The notes below the pieces were generated by a model that saw only the letters and a program-made list of their open reading frames with translations, had not been told where the DNA came from and did no database searches. Below, piece by piece: positions 50,785 to 59,400 of a DNA stretch of 64,000 nt; positions within the stretch are counted from its first letter, which is position 1, and every line of letters starts with the position of its first letter. Made by a program: the position numbers and the translations under genes. Source of the DNA: Actinomyces sp. UMB0138 (GTDB taxonomy: Bacteria; Bacillota; Negativicutes; Veillonellales; Veillonellaceae); NCBI RefSeq assembly GCF_002849225.1, contig NZ_PKMC01000002.1:310001-374000 (forward strand). Direction: 5' to 3'.

Positions 50785-51924
50785 ATGAGCTTAGGCGTAA
50801 CCATTCTCGCGGCACTCCTGGGCCTCACTGTAGGGGTGGGATCTATGGTGGCTTACTTCGTTTCTGAAAGATCCCGCCGCAAACCAATCGAAATTGAACG
50901 GCCAGTTCTTTCCTCTGACCTACTTTCAGTGCTTGCGGTAATCCCCGGTAGCGCCATTGTGCTTGACGAAAAAGACAGGGTGCTGCGCGCCGGTGCCTCC
51001 GCCCTCGCCTACGGCTTCATTCAAAACGACCAGGTAGTGAGCCAAGAGCTGCTGCGTGACGTGCATGAACTGCGCTCCCAGGGGCGTGTCAGCGAACGTA
51101 AACTAATCGTCGACAAGGGCGGAAATCCGCCTAAGCCACTGCGCCTGCAAGTGCGCGTAGCCCCACTGGCACATGGGTTGGTGCTCATCCTGGTACAGGA
51201 TGTTTCAGCCGCCGAACGGGTGCAAGACATGCGCATCGACTTCACCGCCAACGTTTCGCACGAACTAAAAACACCAATCGGAGCCATCCGCCTGCTCACC
51301 GAGACTATCCGCGACAACGCGGACGATCCCAAAGCCGTGGCCCGCTTTTCAAAGAACTTGGAAAAAGAGGCAGACCGGCTCTCCGCCCTCGTCCGCGACA
51401 TCATGGACCTGTCGCGCGTGTCAGTTGAAGACCCGCTAGCGAAGGGGATAGCCGTAACGGTCGACTCGGTGGTGCGCGAAGCAACCGACCGCTGCCGCAT
51501 CCTGGCTGAAGAATCCGGGGTAACCCTGAAGGTAGGCGACCCCTGCTATGCCCGCGTGTACGGCGATCGCGACCAACTCATTACTGCCGTTCGCAACCTA
51601 ATCGACAACGCGATCCGCTATTCTGAACCCAACACTCCCGTATCCGTTTCCGCCAAAGTTGAAGATGACCTGGTGCGAATAGCCGTAGTAGATCGCGGCA
51701 TAGGCATTCCCGCTAAAGCCCGCAACCGTATTTTTGAACGGTTCTACCGAGTCGACAAAGCCAGGTCTCGCCAAACTGGGGGCACCGGGCTGGGATTGGC
51801 AATCGTAAAGCACATTGCTGCCGAGCATAGAGGTACTGTGACCTGCTGGTCTACCGAAGGAGCAGGATCAACATTTACCCTTGTATTACCCGAAGCATCT
51901 GAGCTGCGCGGCAACGACGACTAA
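50785..51924 (+). CDS. senX3: Phosphate-sensing histidine kinase SenX3
   Basis: A 379-aa sensor kinase. One amino-terminal membrane segment (about residues 5-26) is followed by a PAS-like domain (about 45-145) and the HisKA domain with phospho-acceptor His159 in FTANVSHELKTPIGAI. The ATPase domain has N box DNAIRYS, VVDRGIGIP and GGTGLGLAIVKHI. A second membrane segment is not evident, as expected for a kinase that works through PhoU and the Pst system. Pairs with regX3, 18 bases downstream. Confidence 0.94.
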   Translation: MSLGVTILAALLGLTVGVGSMVAYFVSERSRRKPIEIERPVLSSDLLSVLAVIPGSAIVLDEKDRVLRAGASALAYGFIQNDQVVSQELLRDVHELRSQGRVSERKLIVDKGGNPPKPLRLQVRVAPLAHGLVLILVQDVSAAERVQDMRIDFTANVSHELKTPIGAIRLLTETIRDNADDPKAVARFSKNLEKEADRLSALVRDIMDLSRVSVEDPLAKGIAVTVDSVVREATDRCRILAEESGVTLKVGDPCYARVYGDRDQLITAVRNLIDNAIRYSEPNTPVSVSAKVEDDLVRIAVVDRGIGIPAKARNRIFERFYRVDKARSRQTGGTGLGLAIVKHIAAEHRGTVTCWSTEGAGSTFTLVLPEASELRGNDD

Positions 51925-51942
51925 CAAGGAGGGGTGCAGCCC

Positions 51943-52647
51943 ATGGTCACGATCATGGTGGTCGAGGACGAACCAAACTTTCTGGAACCGCTAACCTTCA
52001 ACCTCGAAAAGGACGGCTACAAAGTAATTGGGTGCGAGGACGGGGAAACCGCCCTCAAGACCTTTGCCGCCAACGATGTTGACCTGGTGGTGCTCGACCT
52101 GATGCTGCCCGGCGTGGACGGAGTCGAAGTGTGCAGGCAGATCCGGAAGACGTCCTCGGTACCAATCATCATGTTGACCGCCCGCGACGACGTGGTAGAC
52201 CGCGTCGTCGGGCTTGAGGTTGGAGCGGATGACTACGTGTCGAAGCCCTACTCCTATCGAGAACTGGCCGCACGCATCAAAGCGGTGTTGCGCCGTGGTG
52301 GCACAGACGCCCTAGACAGCGAAGTGCTAGAGGTTGGCAACGTCCGCATGGACGTGGAACGGCACCAAGTGTTGGTGGGGGGCAAGGAAGTAACCATGCC
52401 TCTTCGTGAATTCGAATTGCTGGAACTGTTGCTGCGGAACCGGGATCGCGTCTTGACTCGCGGGCAGATCCTGGATCGGCTGTGGGGCGCCAACTTTATA
52501 GGCGACACAAAGACGCTGGACGTGCACATCAAGAGGGTACGGTCGCACATCGAGGGCAATCCCTCCAAACCGAAACTGCTGGTAACGGTACGTGGGCTCG
52601 GCTACAAGATCACCAGTCCTCGGGCTACCAGCCACCCAGCCAACTAA
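51943..52647 (+). CDS. regX3: OmpR-family response regulator RegX3
   Basis: A 234-aa regulator of phosphate-starvation genes. Receiver domain: acidic EDE, phospho-acceptor Asp52 in LVVLDLMLPGVDG, Thr in IIMLTARDD and Lys in YVSKPYSYREL. The winged-helix domain (about 125-230) has LPLREFELLELLLRNRDRVLTRGQIL-type recognition elements and LVTVRGLGYKI. AAGGAGG lies nine bases before ATG 51943; GTG 51934 is too close to that site. Likely binds the PHO-box-like repeats upstream of senX3. Confidence 0.95.
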   Translation: MVTIMVVEDEPNFLEPLTFNLEKDGYKVIGCEDGETALKTFAANDVDLVVLDLMLPGVDGVEVCRQIRKTSSVPIIMLTARDDVVDRVVGLEVGADDYVSKPYSYRELAARIKAVLRRGGTDALDSEVLEVGNVRMDVERHQVLVGGKEVTMPLREFELLELLLRNRDRVLTRGQILDRLWGANFIGDTKTLDVHIKRVRSHIEGNPSKPKLLVTVRGLGYKITSPRATSHPAN

Positions 52648-52757
52648 TAGGGCGTTCTGCCTATCCAGGCGGTCTTTGCCCGCAGCGATATGCGGGGCTG
52701 CGGGCCTAGCGCATGTTAGGATGGAAGTCTGAAACTATGGTTAAAGGGGCTAAAAAC

Positions 52758-53309
52758 ATGACCTTTGAAGTCGGCGAAACAGTCGTATACCCGCACCACG
52801 GTGCGGCCGTTATCGAAGATGTCTCGACTCGCATGCTCAAGGGCGAAGAAAAACTTTACCTGACTTTGCGCGTGGCGCAGGGCGACCTGACCATCCAAGT
52901 TCCCGCAGAAAACTGCGAAATGGTGGGAGTGCGCGACGTGGTGGATCAGAAGGGGCTCAAGGAAGTCCACGAGGTCCTTATGGAACAGAACACCGAAGAG
53001 CCCACTAACTGGTCGCGGCGGTACAAGGCCAACGTGGAAAAGATTGCTACCGGTGACATTGTGCGCGTAGCTGAAGTTGTGCGCGACCTGTCCCGCCGCG
53101 ACAACGAGAAGGGCCTTTCTGCAGGTGAAAAGCGGATGCTCGCAAAGGCTCGGCAGATTCTGATTTCCGAGCTGGCGCTTGCTCGCGAAACTGACGAGGA
53201 GGAAGCCACCGCCCAGCTAGACAAGGTGTTGGCAGAATCTGATCCGACCTTGCAGGCCGAAGCCGAAGAGGCCGCCGAAAAGGTCAAGGAAGCCAAAAAG
53301 GCGAAGTAG
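52758..53309 (+). CDS. carD: RNA polymerase-binding transcription factor CarD
   Basis: CarD stabilises open promoter complexes, especially at rRNA promoters. The protein is 183 aa from ATG 52758 ([20 protein letters not shown]), chosen because AAAGGGGC lies at a proper distance and the amino end then matches other CarD proteins. The RNA-polymerase-interacting domain covers residues 1-60. The helical DNA-binding domain includes [13 protein letters not shown] (with the conserved Trp) and [17 protein letters not shown]. The tail is Glu/Ala/Lys-rich. The stop overlaps the ispD start (TAGTG), the classical carD-ispD pairing. Confidence 0.96.
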   Translation: MTFEVGETVVYPHHGAAVIEDVSTRMLKGEEKLYLTLRVAQGDLTIQVPAENCEMVGVRDVVDQKGLKEVHEVLMEQNTEEPTNWSRRYKANVEKIATGDIVRVAEVVRDLSRRDNEKGLSAGEKRMLAKARQILISELALARETDEEEATAQLDKVLAESDPTLQAEAEEAAEKVKEAKKAK

Positions 53310-54025
53310 TGCGGCCCTGTTGGGCGGTCATCACTGCCGCCGGATCGGGGGTGCGCCTGGGGTGTGAGGGCCCCAAAGCGCTGGTTGACGTAGCGGGGCG
53401 GTCCATGCTGTCCCGCTCGCTCGACATTTTCAAAGCGGATCCGCAGGTAGAGCGCATCTGCGTGACCGCGCCGGTCGAATGGGTGGACCGTTTTGGTGCG
53501 CTCGTCGGCCCAGGCGTAAGGGTCGTGCCGGGCGGCACTGACCGGCAAACTTCCGTGCGTGCCGGTATCGAAGCGGTCAGCGATAATGCAGCCTGGCCGA
53601 ATACGCAGGCCGAGGGCGCGATGCTGCTTATTCACGATGCGGCAAGACCATTTACTCCGGCCGAAGTGCTCCGGAGGATCATCGAACGATTAGAGGCCGG
53701 GGCTAATGCTGTGCTTCCGGCTGTCCCGGTCACGGATACCATTCGCCAGGTGGGTGCGGACGGGAGCCAAAATTCGGCAAGCCAGGTGGCGGGCGCCCTC
53801 GTCGATAGAAGTGGGCTGAGGGCAATGCAGACTCCGCAAGGTTTCGATGCGGACTTTATTTGTCAGGCTTACCGGCAAGTTGGCGATGTCAGTGCGTTCA
53901 CAGACGATGGGGCAATAGCGCAGGCAGTAGGCGAACAGGTGGTGCTAGTGCCCGGCGACTCCATGTCTTTCAAGATCACCGTTCCGCTAGATTTGCAGTT
54001 GGCTGAGGCAGTAGCCGCCCTCTAA
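53309..54025 (+). CDS. ispD: 2-C-methyl-D-erythritol 4-phosphate cytidylyltransferase
   Basis: Third step of the MEP isoprenoid pathway: MEP plus CTP gives CDP-ME. The protein is 238 aa. CTP-binding motif AAGSGVRLGCEGPKAL (about residues 10-25), LIHDAARPF, VPVTDTIRQV, MQTPQGF and FTDDGAIAQAVGEQVVLVPGD are all present. GTG 53309 overlaps the carD stop. In most actinobacteria ispF follows directly; here ispF lies 2.9 kb further, beyond an apparently inserted segment. Confidence 0.95.
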   Translation: MRPCWAVITAAGSGVRLGCEGPKALVDVAGRSMLSRSLDIFKADPQVERICVTAPVEWVDRFGALVGPGVRVVPGGTDRQTSVRAGIEAVSDNAAWPNTQAEGAMLLIHDAARPFTPAEVLRRIIERLEAGANAVLPAVPVTDTIRQVGADGSQNSASQVAGALVDRSGLRAMQTPQGFDADFICQAYRQVGDVSAFTDDGAIAQAVGEQVVLVPGDSMSFKITVPLDLQLAEAVAAL

Positions 54026-54037
54026 CCAGTATTTGTG

Positions 54038-54120
54038 TCGAAAGCCTATCGGATGGTCGACGGCGTATCGGAATGCGTGCAGTAAGGTATGCCCTGGATA
54101 AAATGGTGTGCTCTCGGCAT
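54038..54120. repeat. Dispersed structured repeat, copy C (left of nuclease gene)
   Basis: An 83-bp sequence starting 12 bases after the ispD stop, from TCGAAAGCCTAT to CTCTCGGCAT. It aligns without gaps to 19753-19835 (20 differences in 83). The inner hairpin is GCGTAT-CGGA-ATGCGT (54063-54078). Relative to the 19-kb copy an A-T pair has become G-C by changes on both sides, which supports a selected RNA or DNA structure. Same orientation as the copy at 55293-55370. Confidence 0.72.
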
Positions 54121-54197
54121 TCTAGAAGCTATCCTCAGCAAAACTATCCACAGGCGTGTAAGAAGTAGCCTGGAAATAAAATCTGTACATGGCGACA

Positions 54198-54222
54198 ATC
54201 TGAGCAGATCTCCTCCTCAGAT
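54198..54222. promoter_or_regulatory. Inverted repeat upstream of the nuclease gene
   Basis: ATCTGAG and CTCAGAT arms lie 11 bases apart, ending ten bases before the nuclease ATG. It could be an operator bound by the winged-helix domain of the encoded protein, or a translation-blocking hairpin. Confidence 0.4.
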
Positions 54223-54231
54223 CGGATTCAA

Positions 54232-55263
54232 ATGTTGCCAGAACTATTGCGCAAGTCATCCGTAAGTCGCCGCGCGCTCAGCAAAAGCATTGAGACTGGA
54301 AGTATTGTCGATGCGGGCAGATCATTCTGCTTTCGAATACCGCCAGGCTTGCGACGTTGGCAGCTGCGTAATTTTGTTGCACTAGGACGGATGCTGGCTA
54401 TCCAGGCGCGAAGTAAGAAAGAACTGGTGTTTATTGGCAAAGCAGCAGCGTTACTACACGAACTACCTGTATTTGGGTCGCTGCCACACATAGATTTCAG
54501 TTCGGGACTCAGCACCCATCTGGTACTTCCTGGCGGGCGGGCAGTTTCCGAGGGCGGGGATTCCATCGTCTTTGGCAGTGCGCTTGCTCGTGGTCACCGG
54601 CGTCGACCGAAAGCTACTACGAAGTTAGAAGGTAGCCTCTGCGCCTCCAGCCTCCAAGAGACATGTGCCCAGGCAGCAATGAATGCGTCTGGGGCGCAGG
54701 CGCTCGCAATATTGGATGCGGCACTTCGCACGTATATCCCCCAATCTGTGCTCCGCACTCGCAATGTAGATGGCTACGCGGCAATTGCGCGTCAAAGTAT
54801 CTTTGAAATCCTGAATAGGAATGCCTCTACCCGCGGTATTAGGGGAGCGCGGGAGCTGCTTGCTATAGCTAGTCCGCTTTGCGAATCGCCTGCTGAATCT
54901 TTGGCGCACTATAGTGCCTACCTGTCTGGGCTGGAATATGTCCTCCAACATAAAGTCTGGGCAGTTCAGAAGCATTTTTACTTGGACCTATATTTCCCTA
55001 AATATGGGGTTGCGATTGAGATTGACGGTTTTGGAAAATATGTGGATTTGAGCAAACGAACTACTCAGCAGACGATTGATGCCGAGCATTCTCGCCAGAA
55101 TCTGATTCAGTCTGGTGGCATTAAGGTAATCAGGACGAATTGGAACGATTTGCAAGATAGTAATGCCAACGCCAGATATTTTCTGCAGTTGTGCAAGCAA
55201 TCTGGGCGGCCGTTGCGCCATACCTATACTCGGGCAACGAGAGCGCTAGAGCATTCGTGGTAG
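54232..55263 (+). CDS. AbiEi-like winged-helix protein fused to a DUF559 (Vsr-like) nuclease domain
   Basis: A 343-aa two-domain protein. The amino-terminal ~120 residues (LRKSSVSRRALSKSIETGSIVDAGRSFCFRIP... then AALLHELPVFG) resemble the AbiEi antitoxin-type winged helix of type IV toxin-antitoxin systems. The carboxyl ~90 residues form a PD-(D/E)xK nuclease of the DUF559/Vsr type: ESPAESLAHYS, YLDLYFPKYGVAIEIDGFGKY (catalytic D and E-x-D), DAEHSRQNLIQSGGIKVIRTNW. Typical actinobacterial AbiEi/DUF559 proteins share this order. No AbiEii toxin gene is adjacent. Codon use is less GC-rich than in ispD and ispF. The gene is bracketed by direct copies of an ~80-bp repeat, suggesting a mobile or selfish unit. 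Confidence 0.8.
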   Translation: MLPELLRKSSVSRRALSKSIETGSIVDAGRSFCFRIPPGLRRWQLRNFVALGRMLAIQARSKKELVFIGKAAALLHELPVFGSLPHIDFSSGLSTHLVLPGGRAVSEGGDSIVFGSALARGHRRRPKATTKLEGSLCASSLQETCAQAAMNASGAQALAILDAALRTYIPQSVLRTRNVDGYAAIARQSIFEILNRNASTRGIRGARELLAIASPLCESPAESLAHYSAYLSGLEYVLQHKVWAVQKHFYLDLYFPKYGVAIEIDGFGKYVDLSKRTTQQTIDAEHSRQNLIQSGGIKVIRTNWNDLQDSNANARYFLQLCKQSGRPLRHTYTRATRALEHSW

Positions 55264-55292
55264 TGCGTTAAGGGCTGCTAATAGCATCCACG

Positions 55293-55370
55293 TCGAAAGC
55301 ACATTGAACAGTTGGCGGCCTATCGAAAAGTGCGCCGTAGGGTGTGCTTTGGACCAAATGATGTGCTTTG
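55293..55370. repeat. Dispersed structured repeat, copy B (right of nuclease gene)
   Basis: A 78-bp sequence from TCGAAAGCACAT to ATGTGCTTTG, 29 bases after the nuclease stop. It aligns without gaps to 19753-19830 (17 differences). Its ends form a nine-base perfect inverted repeat (AAAGCACAT/ATGTGCTTT). Direct orientation relative to copy C at 54038, so the two copies enclose the nuclease gene. Confidence 0.75.
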
Positions 55371-55408
55371 AGCGGGGCAATGCGCCGCGAGCAAGACGAT
55401 AGGCTTTC

Positions 55409-55470
55409 GGGGGGGGAAAAAAAGAAAAAGGCGACCAGGGAGCCCCCCCCAATAAGGGAGCCCCCCTCGA
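55409..55470. repeat. Low-complexity G8/A7/C8 tract
   Basis: A run of eight Gs is followed by seven As, a further A run, and later eight Cs; GGGAGCCCCCC occurs twice. The G8 and C8 runs can pair, and read on the minus strand the segment follows the MFS gene stop and contains TTTTTCTTTTTTT, so it may terminate that gene. Homopolymers this long are unstable and prone to sequencing error. Confidence 0.6.
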
Positions 55471-55498
55471 ATAGAGGCACCAGTTACACGTAATCAGC

Positions 55499-56824
55499 CT
55501 AGTTTTCGTGGCTAATGTGCTCTAGGCGAGCATCGGCGGCGCGCACAGGCAGCAGCAGTAGCAGCCCAACCAGCAGCACGAAACCGATCCCTAGAATGCC
55601 GAAGTAGGTGGCGTTCTGCAGCCCAGTAATCTTGCCGCCCAGCCAGATCGAGAACCCGAACATGGCCGGCGCCAGCGGGGTGGCCGCCCTACCTGTGGTT
55701 TGGTACAGACCGAAGACCTCGCCCTCGTTGCCTTTGGGAATACGGCGGGCCAGGAAAGACCTAGACGCCGACTGTGCAGGCCCAACCCAAATGCACAGGA
55801 ATAGGCCTAGCACCCAGAAGACGACCTTCCCACCATCGTGCATGAAGAAGATGGCGAGGGCGGCGATCACCAGGGAGCTGAGCGACAACACCATCAGCGA
55901 CTTGGGGCCGAATTTGTCGTCAAAGTAGCCCAGTCCGAAGGTGAAGATGCCGGCCACGACGTTGGCGGCGACGCCGAATAGAAGTACTTCGGCCGAGGAG
56001 AACCCGAACGTGGTGGCTGCAATCATGCCGCCGTAGGTGAAGACTCCGGAAAGCCCGTCTCGGAAGATAGCGGAGGCAAATAGGAAGTAGAGCAGGTGGG
56101 GCGACTTATGGAACAGAGTTTTTACCGTCTGCCACAGGTTCTTGTAGGACTGGATGAAAGATTCGCGTTCCATCTGATCGGCACCCGGCACCGCCCTGCC
56201 AGGAACGGCCTTCAGTACGGGCAGGTAAAGCAGCAGCGACCAGATTGCCGCTACTAGCATTGCCACGCGCACCGGCAAGCCATTTTCTCGGGAAACGGGA
56301 ATGAGGGCGTCCTCGGAAATAAGCCCAAAGTTCAGTATGAGCAGCAAGAATATGCCCGCAAAGTAACCGGACGCCCATCCCAGTCCGGAGATGCGTCCAA
56401 CGGTTTGTGGGGTGGAAACTCGTGGGAGCATGGCGTAGTAGTTTACGGAAGCAAATTCGGAAAAGACGGTTCCCAAACCTAGCAGGAATACCCCGAAGTA
56501 CAGGTAGGAAGGGGTTGGTTGAACTAGTGCCATGGCTGCTAGAGCGGCCACCACGATCATCGAGAAGATCCCGAGCCAGGCCGTGCCTTTGCCGCGGCGA
56601 TCGGCCCTCTGCCCGGTGATGGGGGCGGTGAGGGCGACGAGCAAGCCGGCAATGCCCATGCCGAAAGAGACCGCTTGGGTGGTGTGGTTTTCGGTGCCAA
56701 ATCCTGAAGAGGTTAGGTAGACACTGAAAACGAAGGTAGTGGCAACCGCGTTGATTCCTGCGCTGCCCGCGTCCCACGCTGCCCAGGCAGCAACTTGCTT
56801 CTTGCTTATTGATCGGTTAGACAC
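55499..56824 (-). CDS. MFS transporter, UMF1/Atg22-like
   Basis: A 441-aa transporter with twelve predicted membrane segments. The amino end KKQVAAWAAWDAGSAGINAVATTFVFSVYL matches the UMF1 (vacuole effluxer Atg22-like) family, as does GQRADRRGKG in loop 2-3 and QSASRSFLARRIPKGNEGEVFGLY. The substrate is unknown; family members are proposed to export amino acids or be broadly specific. GTG 56824 start. It lies on the opposite strand to ispD and ispF and is probably part of, or next to, the segment that separates them. Confidence 0.9.
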   Translation of the reverse strand: MSNRSISKKQVAAWAAWDAGSAGINAVATTFVFSVYLTSSGFGTENHTTQAVSFGMGIAGLLVALTAPITGQRADRRGKGTAWLGIFSMIVVAALAAMALVQPTPSYLYFGVFLLGLGTVFSEFASVNYYAMLPRVSTPQTVGRISGLGWASGYFAGIFLLLILNFGLISEDALIPVSRENGLPVRVAMLVAAIWSLLLYLPVLKAVPGRAVPGADQMERESFIQSYKNLWQTVKTLFHKSPHLLYFLFASAIFRDGLSGVFTYGGMIAATTFGFSSAEVLLFGVAANVVAGIFTFGLGYFDDKFGPKSLMVLSLSSLVIAALAIFFMHDGGKVVFWVLGLFLCIWVGPAQSASRSFLARRIPKGNEGEVFGLYQTTGRAATPLAPAMFGFSIWLGGKITGLQNATYFGILGIGFVLLVGLLLLLPVRAADARLEHISHEN

Positions 56825-56932
56825 TAGCTCAGGCTATAACGAATAGGTGAACTGTAGGGATACTAATTGGTATCTGTTGGCAAATAGATGGGCCGGCGGC
56901 GGGGAAGTTACTCGGTTGGATATGCTTGAGCC

Positions 56933-57436
56933 ATGAGCTTCGTTGTTCCTCGCGTGGGCATTGGCACTGATGTGCATGCCTTTTCTTCCGATCCTGAATG
57001 CGAACTATGGTTGGCCTGTTTGAAGTGGGATGGCCCGGGTTTGGAGGGGCATTCCGATGCCGACGTGGCTGCCCATGCCGCCTGCGATGCGGTGTTGCAG
57101 GCTGCGGCTTTAGGCGATTTGGGAACGAACTTTGGTACTGACCGGCCAGAATGGGCGGGTGCGTCCGGGGGCGCATTCCTGGCGGAGGTGGCGCGGATGG
57201 TTGCCGCGAAGGGGCTGCAGATCGGCAATGTGGCCGTGCAGGTGATTGGTAATAAGCCGCGGATGGGCAAGCGTTATGCGGAATGCAATGCGGCCATGTC
57301 GAAGGCTCTTGGCGCTCCGGTGACGGTTTCTGCTACCACTTCCGATGGGCTGGGATTTACAGGTAGGGGCGAGGGCGTAGCCGCAGTTGCTACGGCACTA
57401 GTATTTCCGAGGCAAGATGGCACACAAGAAGACTAA
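56933..57436 (+). CDS. ispF: 2-C-methyl-D-erythritol 2,4-cyclodiphosphate synthase
   Basis: Fifth step of the MEP pathway, forming MEcPP. The protein is 167 aa. The zinc site DxH is in GIGTDVHAF, the third ligand His and its partner in [39 protein letters not shown] and [17 protein letters not shown] contact the CDP moiety. It overlaps the SpeE-like gene by 20 bases. It now has its own upstream region because it is separated from ispD. Confidence 0.95.
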   Translation: MSFVVPRVGIGTDVHAFSSDPECELWLACLKWDGPGLEGHSDADVAAHAACDAVLQAAALGDLGTNFGTDRPEWAGASGGAFLAEVARMVAAKGLQIGNVAVQVIGNKPRMGKRYAECNAAMSKALGAPVTVSATTSDGLGFTGRGEGVAAVATALVFPRQDGTQED

Positions 57437-58235
57437 GCGTTCGAAGCGTTCCAGTGAATCGGAGCTGCTTCCGACTCGCATTGATACGGGGATGCAATTG
57501 GCGCAGGTGCGCCAGTGGGGGAGCGGATGGATGCTTTATTTGGACGGTGCCGAATCGTCTTTCATTGATCCTGACCGCCCCGAATTGTTGGAGTTTGAGT
57601 ACCACCAGCACATGGATCTGCTGGTGCAGGTGGCGTTTGGGGATCAGCCGGTGCGGGCGTTGCATCTGGGTGGAGCCGGCTGTGCTTTGGCGAGGGCATG
57701 GGCAAAGACACGCCCTGGCAGTCAGAATACGGCGGTCGAGATCGATCCTGTTTTGGCTGAGAAGGTGCGTGAGTGGTTCGCGCTGCCGCGTTCGCCCTTG
57801 CTGCGTATCCGAGTTGGGGAGGCAGCGGCTGAGCTTGCCGCCACCCGCCCAGGCAGCTGGGATGTGGTGATTCGGGACGTGTTCGCGAACCGGGAGGTGC
57901 CGGAAGCGTGCGCTACCGCTGAATTTTTTGCCTCAGCAATGCGGGCTGTGGGCGAGGGCGTGTTCCTTGCGAACGTGACCAGTGCTGATGGCATTGGCAA
58001 GGCCAGAGAGCAATTGCAGCTGCTGCTTGACGCTGCCCATCACGCGCAAAAGCAGGCGGGGGTTACCGAGGTAGCCGGGCCGACCGTGGTAGCGGTGGCT
58101 GACCCGGCGGTGGTGAAGCGCGCTAGGCACGGCAATATTGTGCTTGCGGCCTGCGTTGGTGGCTGGGACGTGAACGACATAGATCGGGCGTGCCGCCGAC
58201 TCCCACTGCCAGCCCGTTGCTACCGCGCTTTGTAG
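57417..58235 (+). CDS. Spermidine-synthase-like methyltransferase-fold protein
   Basis: A 272-aa Rossmann-fold protein. [13 protein letters not shown] replaces the GGGDG loop, AVEIDP supplies the ribose-binding acid, and [11 protein letters not shown] corresponds to the aminopropyltransferase active-site strand. Actinobacteria have many such SpeE-like proteins of unknown substrate; true polyamine synthesis is unproven here. The amino end (about 20 residues) is Lys/Arg/Ser-rich. Coupled to ispF by a 20-base overlap. Confidence 0.8.
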   Translation: MAHKKTKRSKRSSESELLPTRIDTGMQLAQVRQWGSGWMLYLDGAESSFIDPDRPELLEFEYHQHMDLLVQVAFGDQPVRALHLGGAGCALARAWAKTRPGSQNTAVEIDPVLAEKVREWFALPRSPLLRIRVGEAAAELAATRPGSWDVVIRDVFANREVPEACATAEFFASAMRAVGEGVFLANVTSADGIGKAREQLQLLLDAAHHAQKQAGVTEVAGPTVVAVADPAVVKRARHGNIVLAACVGGWDVNDIDRACRRLPLPARCYRAL

Positions 58236-58237
58236 GC

Positions 58238-59353
58238 TTAGTCGGCCAGCAGTTCTACCAGTACTTCGGCGTGGTTCGTCTGGGGGAACATGTCGAAGAG
58301 ACGGGCTCGGCGCAGCCGGTAATTGCTAAGGACTTGCAGATCTTTGGCCAGGGTTTTGGGGTTGCAGCTGGAGTATAGGATTCGCCTGGCTCCGCCCTCG
58401 TTTAGCGCTGTGGCAAGCTTTTTCCCAATGCCGCGCCGGGGTGGGTTCACTACGACGAGGGCGGGCTTTTCAGTTTGCGCCAACGCCCATTCGGTGGCAT
58501 CGCCGGTTTCGAAGCGGGCGTGCAATCCCTGTGCTGTGGCCGCGTCGCGGGCGCACGCAATTGCCGCGTCGATGGCTTCTACGCCAGCTACTTCCCACCC
58601 CGCTTTAGCGAGGGTGAGGGCGAAGCCTCCCACTCCGCAGTAAAGATCCCAGGCTTTCCCGTCCGGGGTGCCTGCCCAATCGCGGGCCTGCGCGTACAGC
58701 CCGCGAGCAACGGTGGTGTTGGTTTGGAAGAAGCTGCGCCTATCGAGCTGCAGGTCGACGCCTACCGGCATGGTCAGGCGGGCACCTTCTGTAAGGGGAA
58801 CTTCTTCGGCGCCCTCTAAAAGGGCAACGTGCTCCGGGTGCAAGTTGATGGAGGCCGCTACTAGCTGCGGCAATTCTGCCTGCAACCCGGCTAGAGCGCG
58901 CCGCAGCGGCACAATCGAAGCGGCGGTGCGGCACACGAACCTGACCTGCAGGTGGCCGGCAGGATTCGCGCTGACAATTACGGTGCGCAACTGGCCTTTG
59001 TGAGTGGCCGGATCGTAAGGCTTTAGGTCGGTCCTTGTCAGCGCCCTCCTGATGGGGGCGAAGGCGGCTCGTACCGGTGCCTCGTAAAGGCCGCATGCCG
59101 TTAGGTCTTGCACGCCCTTGCCGGGTGCGAGAATGCCTAGTTGGTAAGGGCCAGACCGGCCCTTTCGTCCTACAGCCAGCTTCGCCTTATTGCGAAATCC
59201 GCTTTCGGGGCCGCAGAAAGGTTCGGCCCAAAAATCGCCCTCGGGCAGCATTGCGGAAACTTTTGCCTGCTTAGAGGCAACTTGCGCGTCGTAAGGAGTG
59301 CCCATCAAGGTACACGAGCGGCACTTTCCGGCATCAAAGTAGGCGCACTGCAT
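58238..59353 (-). CDS. rlmC: 23S rRNA (uracil-C5)-methyltransferase RlmC
   Basis: A 371-aa RumB-type enzyme that methylates U747-type uridines of 23S rRNA. It starts MQCAYFDAGKCRSC with the cysteines of the Fe-S cluster (a fourth in LTACGLYE). Motif I LYCGVGGFAL, VVNPPRRGIG and the catalytic Cys in ILYSSCNPKTLAKDL are present. The absence of an amino-terminal TRAM domain points to RlmC rather than RlmD. It ends three bases from the stop of the SpeE-like gene (convergent). Confidence 0.92.
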   Translation of the reverse strand: MQCAYFDAGKCRSCTLMGTPYDAQVASKQAKVSAMLPEGDFWAEPFCGPESGFRNKAKLAVGRKGRSGPYQLGILAPGKGVQDLTACGLYEAPVRAAFAPIRRALTRTDLKPYDPATHKGQLRTVIVSANPAGHLQVRFVCRTAASIVPLRRALAGLQAELPQLVAASINLHPEHVALLEGAEEVPLTEGARLTMPVGVDLQLDRRSFFQTNTTVARGLYAQARDWAGTPDGKAWDLYCGVGGFALTLAKAGWEVAGVEAIDAAIACARDAATAQGLHARFETGDATEWALAQTEKPALVVVNPPRRGIGKKLATALNEGGARRILYSSCNPKTLAKDLQVLSNYRLRRARLFDMFPQTNHAEVLVELLAD

Positions 59354-59400
59354 GTGAACTATATTAACCGCGCTTTAGTCTGCTTCGATACACTTGCACT

